From assembly GCA_003670925.1 (NCBI GenBank), contig QWQG01000230.1, positions 1 through 34,637 of the forward strand: a stretch of DNA of 34,637 nucleotides, in the 5' to 3' direction. The DNA comes from Planctomycetota bacterium. Lineage in GTDB: Bacteria > Planctomycetota > Planctomycetia > Planctomycetales > Planctomycetaceae. The notes beneath the pieces were generated by a model. The model saw only the letters and a list, made by a program, of their open reading frames with translations. It ran no database searches and was not told the DNA's origin. The translations under genes and the position numbers were made by a program. The number at the start of each line of letters is the position of its first letter. Within the stretch, counting starts at the first letter, position 1. Shown here one piece after another: positions 9,196 through 16,751 of this stretch.

Positions 9196-9318
9196 AGGCG
9201 AGCGGCAGGAAGTTTCTTACCAGAGTTGTAGCTGAATTCGCAAGAATTCAGTTGTTCGAGCAAGAGGACTGAATTCTTGCGAATTCAGCTACGGTAGTTT
9301 CATTTCTGCCGCTCGCCT
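9196..9318. repeat. Nested inverted repeat (25-bp inner arms, 13-bp outer arms)
   Basis: The inner arms are 9228-9252 and 9268-9292, perfectly complementary over 25 bp around a 15-base loop. Each arm contains GAATTCGCAAGAATTC or its complement, which is itself nearly palindromic. Outside them, AGGCGAGCGGCAG (9196-9208) pairs with its complement at 9306-9318. The sequence between inner and outer arms is also partly matched. This occupies much of the 233-bp gap 9140-9372, where no gene is seen. A single related arm is found at 981-1005. The structure resembles a small non-coding palindromic element. Confidence 0.85.
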
Positions 9319-9372
9319 TACGGGCGAACAGCCCGAACTTCACCGCAAGTTTGGGAGCATGTACCGTGCAAC

Positions 9373-9609
9373 TCAATAATTGAACAACTGCACTTGCTTA
9401 TAGACGTTGCCGGTTGCCTGATTCATCGCCCGCTGTACGATGCCCTTACTATTGCTGGTCAAGCGTCGTCCTTTAAGGGCCCGCGCGACCATCTTGTGAG
9501 TTAGCTGTTCGGTGGATGCCTCAACAAGGTCGTGCCCCTTCAGCTGCAGTTGCTGCATGAGGTCGGCGATCGGCTGTGGCCCAAAGTGGCGTTCGGTATC
9601 GTCTGTCAT
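9373..9609 (-). CDS. Small conserved hypothetical protein (78 aa)
   Basis: I do not recognise a characterised family. The 78 residues are soluble and have no signal or membrane segment. The sequence looks like a real folded domain: FGPQPIADLMQQLQLKGHDLV, then ASTEQLTHKMVARALKGRRL, then SKGIVQRAMNQATG and a C-terminal LFNY. The alternation of short helices and the basic KGRR turn recall small helix-turn-helix proteins, so nucleic-acid binding is possible but unproven. From memory, similar short proteins occur in other planctomycetes. The ATG at 9609 diverges from the LipM-type gene, with starts only 29 bp apart, so the two share a promoter region. Confidence 0.7.
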   Translation of the reverse strand: MTDDTERHFGPQPIADLMQQLQLKGHDLVEASTEQLTHKMVARALKGRRLTSNSKGIVQRAMNQATGNVYKQVQLFNY

Positions 9610-9638
9610 TCTCGCAATCTAACGGATCGGTAACCCTG

Positions 9639-10403
9639 ATGGCCAGCGCCACGACTGAACTTCCTGCTGCCGATATTATTGTCGATGAGCTGCCGTCCAG
9701 TGGGATTTTCAATATGTCGATGGATGCCGCATTGCTCCAGCTGGCCGCCGCACGCGAACGGAGTATCGTCCGCATTTATCAATGGTCTGAACCTACGGTG
9801 ACGCTCGGTTATTTCCAAGGCGCAGGGCAAGCCGTGGAATCGCCATTCCCAGGACTACCGGTCGTCCGGCGCTTGAGCGGAGGAGGCGCGATTTTGCACG
9901 ATCAGGAGCTTACCTATTCGCTGGTCCTGCCGGCGTCACATCCAGCGCGACAGGAACCGTCCGGAGTTTACTCAACGGTCCATCAGGCAATTATCCAGTT
10001 GCTGTCCAACGCAGGTGTGCCATGTCAATTGCGGAGTGAGTTCGAGGCGATGAATTCCCACACGACGGTCAGCAACACGGCTAACGTAGCCGAACCGTTT
10101 CTCTGTTTCCTGAGAAAAAACGCGAACGATATCGTGCATGCCTCTGGCCACAAAATCGTGGGCAGCGCACAGCGCCGACGGAAAGGCGTGACGCTCCAGC
10201 ATGGCAGCATCATTTTGAAAGCCTCCCGAATGGTGCCGCAGGTCCCGGGAATTAAAGAACTTGAACCGAACTTTTTGGACGCAGACTTCCGGCACTCATT
10301 GCCCGGCATCATCGCCCGTTCCATTAGCCATTCCACGAATTTCCGGAGTTATTCAGAGGAAGAAAAATCACTTGCCGCAGCAATTGCGGCGGAAACAAGA
10401 TGA
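9639..10403 (+). CDS. lipM: LipM-type octanoyl/lipoate transferase
   Basis: The protein is a member of the BPL/LplA/LipB fold and is probably an octanoyltransferase that moves octanoyl from acyl carrier protein to the H-protein or a dehydrogenase E2. It is 254 residues from ATG 9639. Visible motifs are RRLSGGGAILHDQELTYSL (residues 77-95) and GHKIVGSAQRRRKG with the conserved K172. C156 in EPFLCFL lies where the catalytic cysteine of Bacillus LipM sits, which argues for LipM rather than an ATP-dependent lipoate ligase. The family length is about 250-280. An upstream in-frame start would overlap the divergent gene and adds nothing conserved. GcvPB earlier in the window belongs to a lipoate-dependent pathway. 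The choice between LipM and LplA remains open. Confidence 0.85.
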   Translation: MASATTELPAADIIVDELPSSGIFNMSMDAALLQLAAARERSIVRIYQWSEPTVTLGYFQGAGQAVESPFPGLPVVRRLSGGGAILHDQELTYSLVLPASHPARQEPSGVYSTVHQAIIQLLSNAGVPCQLRSEFEAMNSHTTVSNTANVAEPFLCFLRKNANDIVHASGHKIVGSAQRRRKGVTLQHGSIILKASRMVPQVPGIKELEPNFLDADFRHSLPGIIARSISHSTNFRSYSEEEKSLAAAIAAETR

Positions 10404-10568
10404 CACGGGCTGCCGTAAAACCATGAAAACCTTGGTTCTTCTCGGATTTTAGTGGCGACACGTGGAATTTCTGTGGAATTCGGAGTTGCGTTGATGGGTT
10501 CAAGGTTGCATTGGATCCCGTCATTCAGATGAGTCCAGCTAGACTCCGCGCGGTGGAAACTGATGCTT

Positions 10569-10590
10569 TCATAGTTTAACGGCGAGCCGT
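10569..10590. repeat. Half copy of the TTTAACGGCGAGCCGT palindrome
   Basis: These 22 bases are identical to 24196-24217. At the second site the sequence continues into a full palindrome, while here the right arm stops at GCCGT and changes to AGGCGG. Confidence 0.8.
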
Positions 10591-10626
10591 AGGCGGGGGC
10601 AAAACCCCTCATCCGGCCTCGCGGCC

Positions 10627-10752
10627 ACCTTCTCCCCTGACGACAGGGGGAGAAGGGACACGAATGCCCATCCGACTGGCCGCAGCTCGAGCAACCGAGC
10701 TTGACGGGCAAGAATGCCCATCCTACAGGCACCTTCTCCCCTGACGACAGGG
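10627..10752. repeat. Direct 22-bp repeat pair flanking hairpin repeats
   Basis: ACCTTCTCCCCTGACGACAG plus GG occurs at 10627-10648 and again at 10731-10752. In the first copy, CCTTCTCCCC (10628-10637) pairs perfectly with GGGGAGAAGG (10647-10656) to form a strong hairpin; the second copy has lost the right arm. Between them lie two minus-oriented copies of the GGGCA-TTCN-TG(C/T)CC hairpin (cores 10656-10669 and 10706-10719). The segment looks like an array of degenerate palindromic elements. Confidence 0.75.
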
Positions 10753-11150
10753 ATAAAGCACAGAAGGGAAAAGCGGTTCATCGACAAATTAAGTGCGCGG
10801 CATAGAAACCGGGATTATCCCTGATGACCGGAGCCTGAAACACCTATCGAACTTTACCATACTTTCGTGGTCATTTCGGATCTCCTGATAAGTCAGATGC
10901 CCTCACAAAAATCCTAACCGCCACCTTCGACCGCACATTGGCAGAATTTTTCGACAAGCATCGACCAATGGGTTTGTCTGGCGGCTGAAAATCGAAATTT
11001 ATTACAGGTAATTGAATTTAATGCTGGCAGACCTCCGCGGGATTGTTACCCTCAAGAGCATCATGCGAATTTAATTTAGATCAACCACTCCGAGATTCTC
11101 TGTTCGCGTGCAACTCGGAAGAGAATTCATTCCATCTGAGCACCATTTTT

Positions 11151-12008
11151 ATGGTTTCTGCGGAACTGAAAGTTGTCGGCGGGAAACACGTCGGGCAAGT
11201 GATTCCCTTAAATCGACGGAAATTCCTGATCGGTCGCGAACAGGATTGCCAACTGCGTCCAAACAGTGACATGGTGAGTCGGCATCACTGCGTCTTCAGT
11301 GTGGATGATTATTCCGTCCGCCTGAGAGACCTTGGCAGTACGAATGGCACGCTGGTGAATGGTGAACGCATTCGCAGGGATGTGGTCTTGGTGGCAGGTG
11401 ACAAAATCATCATCGGCAATCTAGAATTTGAACTGGTCATTCGAGCGGGCGTCACTGCTGCGGAATCAGACAGTGTGGTGCTCCCGCCTTTGCCCCCAAC
11501 TTCCCCGACTGTCGCCAATAAAGACACTCAATTCGCCGACAAAACATTGAACGAATTGCCTGTCGTGGCTGCGACGATGGAGAATCAACCTGCTGCGGCA
11601 CAACCTGTTCCAGTCGCAAATGTCGGTGACACCACGATGCTGAACATGCCACAGTTAATGCCCGGGCAATATCCCTACCAGCAAATGATGCCTCAGATGG
11701 CTTACCCCGGTGGGATGTACGGCGGCTATCCGTATCAACAACCAATGATACCAGGTTACGGTCAAATGATGCCGCAAATGATGCCGCAAATGGGCTATCC
11801 GATGCAGGGGGCGCCGATGCAGGCTCCTCCCGTCGCCCCCGAAGATTCTGCTCCAGCGGGACCGGCCATCATCCTGCCAAATCCCGAAGACACCGGTGCT
11901 AAAGAATCCGACGTAGCAAAGGGCAGCTCGGGGTCGTCGCCAAAGGATACCGCAAAACCAACAGGCGCAGCGGACGCGATCCTGAAGCAGTACATGGGGC
12001 GACGCTAG
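11151..12008 (+). CDS. FHA-domain protein with Met/Gln/Pro/Tyr-rich tail
   Basis: The 285-residue protein starts at ATG 11151 and carries one forkhead-associated domain at about residues 5-98, which binds phosphothreonine peptides. The key FHA residues are present: GR at 28-29, SRHH at 43-46, and STNGT at 63-67 followed by VNGERI. After residue 100 the protein becomes low in complexity, with a segment of repeated MMPQM, YPYQQ and GYP units (about residues 165-225), then an acidic Ser/Lys tail ending QYMGRR. There is no signal or membrane segment, so it is probably cytoplasmic and acts in Ser/Thr kinase signalling, which is common in planctomycetes. The partner kinase is not in the window. The tail may mediate assembly; that is inference. 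Confidence 0.9.
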   Translation: MVSAELKVVGGKHVGQVIPLNRRKFLIGREQDCQLRPNSDMVSRHHCVFSVDDYSVRLRDLGSTNGTLVNGERIRRDVVLVAGDKIIIGNLEFELVIRAGVTAAESDSVVLPPLPPTSPTVANKDTQFADKTLNELPVVAATMENQPAAAQPVPVANVGDTTMLNMPQLMPGQYPYQQMMPQMAYPGGMYGGYPYQQPMIPGYGQMMPQMMPQMGYPMQGAPMQAPPVAPEDSAPAGPAIILPNPEDTGAKESDVAKGSSGSSPKDTAKPTGAADAILKQYMGRR

Positions 12009-12064
12009 CCCGGTTGATCCTGTATATTCATCAACGGGCTTTGCGAAGTGTGGGCCAAGCCCGT
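12007..12064 (+). promoter_or_regulatory. Overlapping, mutually exclusive hairpins after the FHA gene
   Basis: Hairpin 1 pairs AGCCCGGTTGAT (12007-12018) with ATCAACGGGCT (12030-12040), with one bulged base. Hairpin 2 pairs ACGGGCTT (12034-12041) with AAGCCCGT (12057-12064), eight perfect base pairs. The two share 12034-12040, so only one can form. This could be a terminator/antiterminator choice ahead of the small gene at 12099, or simply a degenerate repeat. No U-run follows either stem. Confidence 0.45.
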
Positions 12065-12098
12065 AGCTATTTGACGACTTCAATCTTGGAAATAGGCC

Positions 12099-12326
12099 AT
12101 GGCAGATCCTAGCGACGTTCAGCGAAAATATAAGGAATTCCTTGATCTACTTCCGCTGACTTTGACATTGGCCGGACTACCGCCGAGCGAACACGGGCGC
12201 TATTTTACCACTGAGCAAATCGAATCGCGATTGTTCACGATTCGACATGCGTGGAAAGCCGCCCGTCAAGTCACTCGCGAATGTGTCCAGCCCAGCTCCG
12301 CCTCTTCATCGCCGGACGTCGGTTGA
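12099..12326 (+). CDS. Small conserved hypothetical protein (75 aa)
   Basis: I recognise no named family. The protein is 75 residues, soluble and probably helical: MADPSDVQRKYKEFLDLLPL, then TLTLAGLPPSEHGRYFTTEQ, then an IESRLFTIRHAWKAARQVTR helix and a Ser-rich end. The compact conserved-looking pattern of a short helix, a LAGLPPSE turn and a basic helix, together with a clean ATG, supports a real gene. From memory, similar proteins are found in other planctomycetes. Its last 21 bases overlap the 3' end of the convergent dxs gene, so the two messages are antisense there. It may be co-transcribed with the FHA gene 90 bp upstream, subject to the hairpins between them. Confidence 0.75.
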   Translation: MADPSDVQRKYKEFLDLLPLTLTLAGLPPSEHGRYFTTEQIESRLFTIRHAWKAARQVTRECVQPSSASSSPDVG

Positions 12327-14210
12327 GGCAGGGGTTTGGCAGAGTTGTTTTGCGACACGCACGAGTCCATTTGTATCGAGGCCGAGTTCAGCCAGCAACT
12401 CGTCGCGGTCGCCATGTTCCACGAATGCGTCAGGGATGGCTAGAATGCGGAAGCGTTCGGTGTTGAGCACATGGCGATTCGCAGCCTCCAAGACAGCACT
12501 TCCAAAGCCCCCCATCAGGGCGTTCTCTTCGAGCGTGATGACAAACCCCGTAGCGGCGGCTTTGGCAATGACTTCTTCGTCGACAGGTTTGACGAATCTT
12601 GCGTTGACAACTCCAACGCTGAGGCCTTCGCGACGAAGTTGTTCGGCAGCGGCAACGGCCTGAGACAGCATTGTGCCGCACGCAAGAATATTCCCGTCTT
12701 GCCCCCATGACAGGACTTCCGCCTTGCCCAGTTGAACAGGTGCTACGTCGCGTGGGACTTGTTCGACTTTCGTCTTTGGATAGCGAATCGAAACTGGTGA
12801 CGTGCTGGCCAATGCGAAATCCAGCATCGCGCGAATTTCCAGCTCGTCGCCAGGTGCGGTCACGATCATGTTTGGAAAGATCCGCATATAGCTGTTGTCG
12901 AACACGCCATGATGAGTCGGTCCGTCAGGGCCACATAGGCCAGCTCGATCAAGACAGAACACGACCGGCAGATTCTGAAGCGCAACTTCCTGAAAGATCT
13001 GGTCAAAGCTCCGCTGCAAAAATGTACTGTAGATGTCCACGATCGGTCTCATCCCCGATTTCGCCATCCCTCCGGCAAACGCCACGGCGTGGCTTTCGCA
13101 GATGCCGGTGTCGAAGAAACGCTCAGGGAATTCGTCGCGGATCCGCTCCAGTTTATTACCAGCACACATGGCGGCCGTCAGGACGCAGACTCGTTCGTCT
13201 TCGCCCATGGCTTTGTGAATTGCATCAGACATAATGTCCGTGTACGAAATCTCCGACGACTTCTTGACCAGTACAATTTCATTGTCAGGATCTCGTTTGA
13301 ACGGCGAAGGCGTGTGAAACTTCACGGGATCCTTGCAGGCCGGCTCGAAACCATGTCCTTTTTCAGTGAAGACATGCAACAAAACCGGGCCCTTCACATC
13401 GCGAACCAGTTCCAGATAACGCCGCAAAGATTTTATGTCGTGCCCGTCTACCGGGCCGAGATAACGGAATCCCATTTCTTCGAAAAGCATCCCGCCGTGG
13501 AGGAATGATTTCAAGGCATCCTTGAAACCGCTCAGCATCTTCTCCGTGGACTCACCGACGAGCGGTACCTTATTCAACAGCCAGGCGACATCTCGCTTCA
13601 GCCCGTTGTAGAATGGGGCAACTCTTGCCTTGTCCAGATAACTTGCCAACCCGCCGACTCGAGGACAGATGCCCATCTTGTTGTCGTTCAGAATCACTAG
13701 CAGATCTTTCTTTAGACCGGCGGCGTTGTTCATGGCTTCAAAGACAATCCCCGAAGGCAGCGCACCATCACCGATAACGGCCACGGATTTTCGACCGTCT
13801 TGGAAGAGCAGGTCGTCCGCCGCTTTCATGCCAAGCACCGTCGAGACGCTACTGCCCGCATGCCCCGTGACAAAGAGATCGTATTCACTTTCTGCGGGAT
13901 TCGGATATCCCATCAATCCGCCGCGACGACGAATGCTTGAGAACTGATCAAAGCGTCCGGTAATCAGCTTGTGAGGATAAATCTGGTGGCCCGTGTCCCA
14001 AATCAGACGATCTTTTGAAAAATCAAAAGTAAGATGCAAAGCAATACAGAGTTCGACCACACCCAGATTGCTGGCAAAGTGTGCCGCGCGGTCGGACACA
14101 ATCGTGAGCAACGCTTCACGAATCTCATCCGCCAACTGGACAAGCTTCGTTTCGCTCAGTGTGCTCAGGTCTTTCGGGGATCGGATGCCGCTTAAAATCT
14201 CAAATGACAT
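12306..14210 (-). CDS. dxs: 1-Deoxy-D-xylulose-5-phosphate synthase
   Basis: DXS condenses pyruvate and glyceraldehyde 3-phosphate with thiamine diphosphate, the first step of the MEP isoprenoid pathway. The 634-residue protein has the normal family length. Motifs visible are HFASNLGVVEL with H44 (equivalent to E. coli H49), IWDTGHQIYPHK, the TPP/Mg site GDGA (147-150) with N175-x-N177, and the GICESHAVAFAGGMA segment with the catalytic glutamate. The transketolase C-terminal domain follows. It starts at ATG 14210, 12 bp after the prenyl diphosphate synthase, so ispA-dxs form an operon as in many bacteria. The 3' end overlaps the convergent small gene by 21 bp. Identification is firm. Confidence 0.97.
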   Translation of the reverse strand: MSFEILSGIRSPKDLSTLSETKLVQLADEIREALLTIVSDRAAHFASNLGVVELCIALHLTFDFSKDRLIWDTGHQIYPHKLITGRFDQFSSIRRRGGLMGYPNPAESEYDLFVTGHAGSSVSTVLGMKAADDLLFQDGRKSVAVIGDGALPSGIVFEAMNNAAGLKKDLLVILNDNKMGICPRVGGLASYLDKARVAPFYNGLKRDVAWLLNKVPLVGESTEKMLSGFKDALKSFLHGGMLFEEMGFRYLGPVDGHDIKSLRRYLELVRDVKGPVLLHVFTEKGHGFEPACKDPVKFHTPSPFKRDPDNEIVLVKKSSEISYTDIMSDAIHKAMGEDERVCVLTAAMCAGNKLERIRDEFPERFFDTGICESHAVAFAGGMAKSGMRPIVDIYSTFLQRSFDQIFQEVALQNLPVVFCLDRAGLCGPDGPTHHGVFDNSYMRIFPNMIVTAPGDELEIRAMLDFALASTSPVSIRYPKTKVEQVPRDVAPVQLGKAEVLSWGQDGNILACGTMLSQAVAAAEQLRREGLSVGVVNARFVKPVDEEVIAKAAATGFVITLEENALMGGFGSAVLEAANRHVLNTERFRILAIPDAFVEHGDRDELLAELGLDTNGLVRVAKQLCQTPASTDVRR

Positions 14211-14222
14211 GCTTGTCGTACC

Positions 14223-15299
14223 TTAGTGATCTCGTTCCACAATAAACCGGGCCAGTTCCCTTAGCCATCGGCTGCGATCACCAAACACGGCGATCTCGTC
14301 ACATGCTTCCTGCACCAGTTGTTCAGCCTTCGCGCGGCTGCATTCGATTCCCAGTAAACCGGGATATGTGAGTTTTCCAAGATCTGCATCGCGGCCTGGC
14401 TTCTTGCCAAGCCGAGTTTGGTCACCGGTCACATCCAAGAGATCATCAGCAATTTGAAACGCCAATCCGATGCAATGGCCAAAACGGCGAAGCCGATTCC
14501 TGCTGTCTGCATCCGCGGATGCCGTCGCGGCACCCAATTCTAGAGCCCCTGCGATGAGCGCCCCGGTCTTCATTCTATGGATTTGACTGAGTTCTACGAC
14601 GCGCGTCTCTGCCGTTCGGTTGGAATCACTCGAGCCAAAATCAGGGATTAAGGGGGATCTCTCACCCTGAACACCGGCAGAATCCGCCGAATTCACATCC
14701 TTCTGAACCGCGGTCACACCTGCTTCGCAACGGTGTTCGCCGGTATTCTTCAGTTGCATTTCAGCATTCTTGACGTTTACAAACGCCTCGTGTTCCGCTT
14801 CCAGATCCAACACTTGACCACCGACCATGCCTGATCCGCCAGCCGCTGAGGCCAGAATTCGTGTCTGCTCGGCGATCTGCAGGCCACTGATTGTGCCGGC
14901 CCCGGTGACGGACGTCGCGATAGTTTCAAACGCCAGCGTTAACAGGCAGTCACCCGCCAGAATTGCGAGCGCTTCGCCAAATACTTTGTGGCTTGTCAGC
15001 CGGCCGCGGCGAAAATCGTCATCATCCATTGAAGGCAGGTCGTCATGAATCAGCGAATACGTATGCACCATCTCGATAGCGCATGCTGCCGGAATCGCGT
15101 CTTCCTGCTTGCCGCCACACACTTCGTTCGCCAACAACACCAACACCGGCCGCAACCGCTTTCCGCCTGCCAGCAGACTGTATTCGACAGCAGACTTCAG
15201 ACGACCCGGCCAACTCACCTTGGCCAGTTCTTCCACCAGCGCAGCTTCAATCATCGCTCGAAGTTCGTGCAGATGTTCTGTGAAGACCGAATTTGTCAT
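14223..15299 (-). CDS. ispA: Polyprenyl (farnesyl/geranylgeranyl) diphosphate synthase
   Basis: The enzyme adds isopentenyl diphosphate units to an allylic primer, giving C15 or C20 diphosphates for quinone, hopanoid or carotenoid synthesis. It is 358 residues from ATG 15299. Motifs are GGKRLRP (45-51), the first aspartate-rich motif DDLPSMDDDD (86-95), HRMKTGALI (241-249), and the second aspartate-rich motif FQIADDLLD (281-289). The family is usually about 290-300 residues; the excess is an insertion of roughly 60 residues (about 171-234) between GQVLDLEAE and the KTG motif. The insertion is hydrophilic and does not resemble the family. It is followed 12 bp later by dxs, which supplies its substrates. 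Product chain length cannot be told with certainty. Confidence 0.93.
   Translation of the reverse strand: MTNSVFTEHLHELRAMIEAALVEELAKVSWPGRLKSAVEYSLLAGGKRLRPVLVLLANEVCGGKQEDAIPAACAIEMVHTYSLIHDDLPSMDDDDFRRGRLTSHKVFGEALAILAGDCLLTLAFETIATSVTGAGTISGLQIAEQTRILASAAGGSGMVGGQVLDLEAEHEAFVNVKNAEMQLKNTGEHRCEAGVTAVQKDVNSADSAGVQGERSPLIPDFGSSDSNRTAETRVVELSQIHRMKTGALIAGALELGAATASADADSRNRLRRFGHCIGLAFQIADDLLDVTGDQTRLGKKPGRDADLGKLTYPGLLGIECSRAKAEQLVQEACDEIAVFGDRSRWLRELARFIVERDH
14598..14789 (-). other. In-frame insertion within the prenyl synthase gene
   Basis: About 190 bases encode a segment not expected in the family, between GQVLDLEAE and ELSQIHRMKTG. It includes two short inverted repeats: GAACACCG (14669-14676) with CGGTGTTC (14731-14738), and CGTTT-AC-AAACG (14774-14785). 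The reading frame is kept, and both catalytic motifs are intact on either side. Exact limits are uncertain by several codons. Confidence 0.6.
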
Positions 15300-15431
15300 G
15301 ACAAGCCGGACATGGAAGTTAAAAGTACGGCAGCAAATCCCTGCCGAATCTAAACACATGAAGCATATTGTTCGCAGCACTTCCGCGAAAGCGATCCATT
15401 GCAGTGAGAAACGAACCATCTTCGCTCCGAA

Positions 15432-16604
15432 TCACACCCCCGTCGCAAGCGTCAGACCCACCTTGCAGGCTGCAAGATACTCAGGGATGAACAGACGCTC
15501 CTGCACCGTGTGAATTTCGTGTTGACCACACCCCATGGTCACCGCCGGGTAGCCGTGCAGGGCCATCCAGTTAGCGTCAAGGCCGCCGTCGCAGACTTGG
15601 GGGATAGGCTTCAGACCAACCGCTGCAGACGCTGATTTTGCAACCAGCACACATTCGCTATGATCGTCGATCCGAAACGCTTCGTAACGCACGTCTTCGT
15701 CGAAAGTCAACGAACCAGATTGCCCACTGGCGTTCGAGACACTTTTGACAGCCGCTTCGAAGGCATCGCGCCAGGCGGCCACGATTTCCTGGCGAAAATT
15801 ACTGTCATGGCTTCGCGCTTCCGCCTGAATTTTTACCAGCGACATCACCACATTGGTCGCATCGCCGCCATGTACGATGCCGAGATTACTCGAACCGCGA
15901 CTCTTTCCTTTGCGCACAAGTCCATGCCAGCCTGTCTTCTGGAGCTGGGCCATTGCAATCGATGCGACCACCGCCGCGTTGACGCCATCCTCCGGATGGG
16001 CACCGGCGTGACTGGCGATGCCTTCGATGCGAATCGACAGATTGTTCGCTCCAACGGCGCCTGTGATCAGACTGTTGGGATCGCGCCCGTCCCAGTTGAA
16101 ACACAACTCCGGCTTGCCAAGTTTGCCCGCGTTCAGATACCGCGCGCCTCGCAGTCCAATTTCTTCCTGAACCGTGAACAGTAGCGTTAGTGGCGGATAA
16201 TCAAGACCCTGACTGAGGATCTCCAGAATGGCCGTCAAGACCACCCCACAACCCGCGCGATTGTCGCCGCCCAGCGCAGTATCCTTTGACTTCGGACGAA
16301 TCCAGTCACCGTCACGAACGGGCTGACAGCCATCACACAGCGGCACAGTGTCCATATGCGCCATCAACAATCGACGCGGCCCTTTAATCGTTCCCTTGAG
16401 CTTCACAATCAGATTGCCAGTCGTGCCTCCTGCAGGACTCTTCTTGTGTGCCGTGTCGGTCGAAATCGCCGACGCCGGTACTCCGGCATCTTTCATCGCC
16501 TTTTGAAGCCACACCGAAACATCCTGTTCCCGGCAGCTGCCTCCAGAAATCCCAATCAGATCCATCACACGGCGGATGGCTTTACCTTCATTCAGTCGAA
16601 TCAC
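15432..16604 (-). CDS. M20-family metallopeptidase, PepT-like
   Basis: This is a zinc-dependent aminopeptidase or carboxypeptidase of the M20 family, most like tripeptidase T. From a GTG at 16604 it is 390 residues. Metal and catalytic residues seen are H83-x-D85 in LMAHMDTVP, D114 in GGDNRAG, E147-E148 in VQEEIG, an aspartate in NWDGRD, and the last histidine in CGQHEIHT. The dimerisation lobe with GANNLSIRIEGIASHAG lies in between. No signal peptide, so it is cytoplasmic and probably degrades small peptides. The start is uncertain: TTG 16649 gives 15 more residues and ATG 16565 is too short for the fold. It lies 132 bp upstream of the prenyl synthase on the same strand and may share its transcript. 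Confidence 0.88.
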   Translation of the reverse strand: MIRLNEGKAIRRVMDLIGISGGSCREQDVSVWLQKAMKDAGVPASAISTDTAHKKSPAGGTTGNLIVKLKGTIKGPRRLLMAHMDTVPLCDGCQPVRDGDWIRPKSKDTALGGDNRAGCGVVLTAILEILSQGLDYPPLTLLFTVQEEIGLRGARYLNAGKLGKPELCFNWDGRDPNSLITGAVGANNLSIRIEGIASHAGAHPEDGVNAAVVASIAMAQLQKTGWHGLVRKGKSRGSSNLGIVHGGDATNVVMSLVKIQAEARSHDSNFRQEIVAAWRDAFEAAVKSVSNASGQSGSLTFDEDVRYEAFRIDDHSECVLVAKSASAAVGLKPIPQVCDGGLDANWMALHGYPAVTMGCGQHEIHTVQERLFIPEYLAACKVGLTLATGV

Positions 16605-16751
16605 GGTTTCGTCTCGCTGTTCATCGCAAAAGCGTCGTTTAACTCGCAAATCGGGTTTTGAAACCCGCCCAGGCAGGGAATTGTGACAAACTTGCCTCGA
16701 ATGTCACCCGACTCGCAGTTAGTTGCCATGAATCGCAGGCTATGCCAAGTC

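Larger units (their letters stand above)
10404..11150. other. 747-bp intergenic region rich in short repeats, no gene
   Basis: No coding sequence is convincing here. From left to right it holds a copy of the TTTAACGGCGAGCCGT palindrome family (10569-10590), a 10-bp hairpin (10628-10656), two copies of a small hairpin repeat with a TTCN loop (10656-10669 and 10706-10719), a hairpin AGCTCG/CGAGCT (10684-10701), and a second copy of a 22-bp direct repeat (10731-10752). The part from 10760 to 11150 shows no repeat and probably contains the promoter of the FHA gene. A TTG-started extension of the FHA frame to 11043 was not accepted. Confidence 0.7.

Noticed and set aside
10627-10752. CRISPR-like array
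   Set aside because: There are only two 22-bp copies, with a spacer of 82 bases that holds other hairpin repeats; no cas gene is present.
11043-11150. TTG-started extension of the FHA protein
   Set aside because: It uses a TTG and codes for 36 residues with no sign of conservation; ATG 11151 begins the FHA domain directly.
15300-15419. Upstream in-frame extension of the prenyl diphosphate synthase
   Set aside because: It adds 40 cysteine-rich residues with no family match and would run almost into the end of the peptidase gene; ATG 15299 gives the usual N-terminus.
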